Source: Prochlorococcus sp. AG-402-B05
Lineage (GTDB): Bacteria; Cyanobacteriota; Cyanobacteriia; PCC-6307; Cyanobiaceae
Assembly (NCBI GenBank): GCA_003279635.1
Contig: QCHK01000003.1
Coordinates: forward strand, 62,001 to 126,000
Reading direction: 5' to 3'
DNA length: 64,000 bases
Positions 63,707-64,000 of the stretch are shown here, piece by piece. Positions within the stretch are counted from its first letter, which is position 1. Each line of letters starts with the position of its first letter. The position numbers and the translations under genes were made by a program. The notes under the pieces were generated by a model. The model made no database searches, was not told the DNA's origin, and worked only from the letters and a program-made list of their open reading frames with translations.

Positions 63707-64000
63707 TTATATTTTTGATCCTAGTTTTTCAGCAACTGTATTCACGTCTTTATCTCCTCTACCAGAGCAGTTAATGACAATTTCAGAATTATGATTGAGA
63801 GTTGGGCAAAGTTTTTCTAGATAGGCAAATGCATGAGCAGTCTCTAGAGCAGGAATAATACCTTCCAATTTACTAACTAATTGCAGCGCTTCTATGGCTT
63901 CAGTGTCAGTAATAGCTGCATATTCAGCACGTCCAATTTCTTTTAAGTAACTATGCTCCGGTCCAACTCCTGGATAATCAAGACCTGCACTAATGGAATG
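63707..64000 (-). CDS. trpB: Tryptophan synthase beta chain, C-terminal part (partial)
   Basis: About 97 residues are visible, cut by the right edge. They include [29 protein letters not shown] and the end [21 protein letters not shown]-like tail. TrpB condenses indole and serine with PLP; the Lys of the PLP site lies outside the window. Confidence 0.95.
   Translation of the reverse strand, partial: HSISAGLDYPGVGPEHSYLKEIGRAEYAAITDTEAIEALQLVSKLEGIIPALETAHAFAYLEKLCPTLNHNSEIVINCSGRGDKDVNTVAEKLGSKI

Overview
The window is a dense, AT-rich bacterial chromosome segment from a picocyanobacterium, most likely a Prochlorococcus of the low-light-adapted NATL type. Direct evidence for a cyanobacterium: NDH-1 genes ndhF, ndhD, ndhA, ndhI, ndhG, ndhE, ndhM and ndhO, ycf3, ycf34, a Ycf33/DUF751 gene, a plant-type carotenoid pathway (crtB, pds, zds, NnrU/Z-ISO-like), and the response regulators RpaA and RpaB. 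Low GC, short intergenic gaps, frequent 1-4 nt overlaps and many TTG/GTG starts point to Prochlorococcus. The strain assignment is inference.

Layout. 1-12.8 kb is housekeeping: the nadB 3' end, a VKOR-thioredoxin fusion, a candidate petL, a RibD-like reductase coupled to a tandem PTPS/QueD protein, aroK, CRR7, GST, DUF751, rbfA, a GH3 glucosaminidase, hemD, and zds with an SRPBCC partner. 12.8-18.5 kb is an integrated element. It lies between an IscA/HesB gene and a TPR gene, carries a 529-aa tyrosine recombinase, a run of small unknown genes, a broken ribbon-helix-helix gene and a tRNA-like remnant, and has GTTAGAAT/ATTCTAAC repeats at both ends. 18.5-26.1 kb returns to backbone (TIGR01777 epimerase, ndhO, DnaJ, cysK), followed by membrane proteins including a GT39-like glycosyltransferase and a pseudogene upstream of cysK. 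26.1-28.9 kb holds an UPF0367 gene, an ECF-type ATPase and tRNA-Asn. Gene scraps follow the tRNA, and a degraded copy of the tRNA 3' end sits 1.3 kb downstream, which suggests a decayed tRNA-targeted insertion.

28.9-43.3 kb: rpaA; the minus-strand run copA-tmk-holB; ycf3; radA; then rpaB-plsX-fabH-fabD-plsC, which puts a light/redox regulator next to fatty-acid and phospholipid initiation; tsaB, ycf34, cca and an RRM protein. 43.3-55.9 kb: crtB-pds, ndhM-DUF3172, rbcR, the NnrU/Z-ISO-like gene, ndhF-ndhD, scpA, a sugar nucleotidyltransferase, metF and a PedR-like regulator. 55.8-64 kb: a short unlisted ORF, then the minus-strand order gltA-ndhA-ndhI-ndhG-ndhE-nadK-CYTH, a DUF3352 protein, a rhodanese and the trpB 3' end.

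Together the genes serve photosynthetic electron flow (NDH-1, PSI assembly, carotenoids), its regulators (RpaA, RpaB, RbcR, PedR-like) and core metabolism. The accessory content is confined to the 13.2-18.4 kb element and the tRNA-Asn region. No CRISPR array, rRNA or recognisable defence system was seen.
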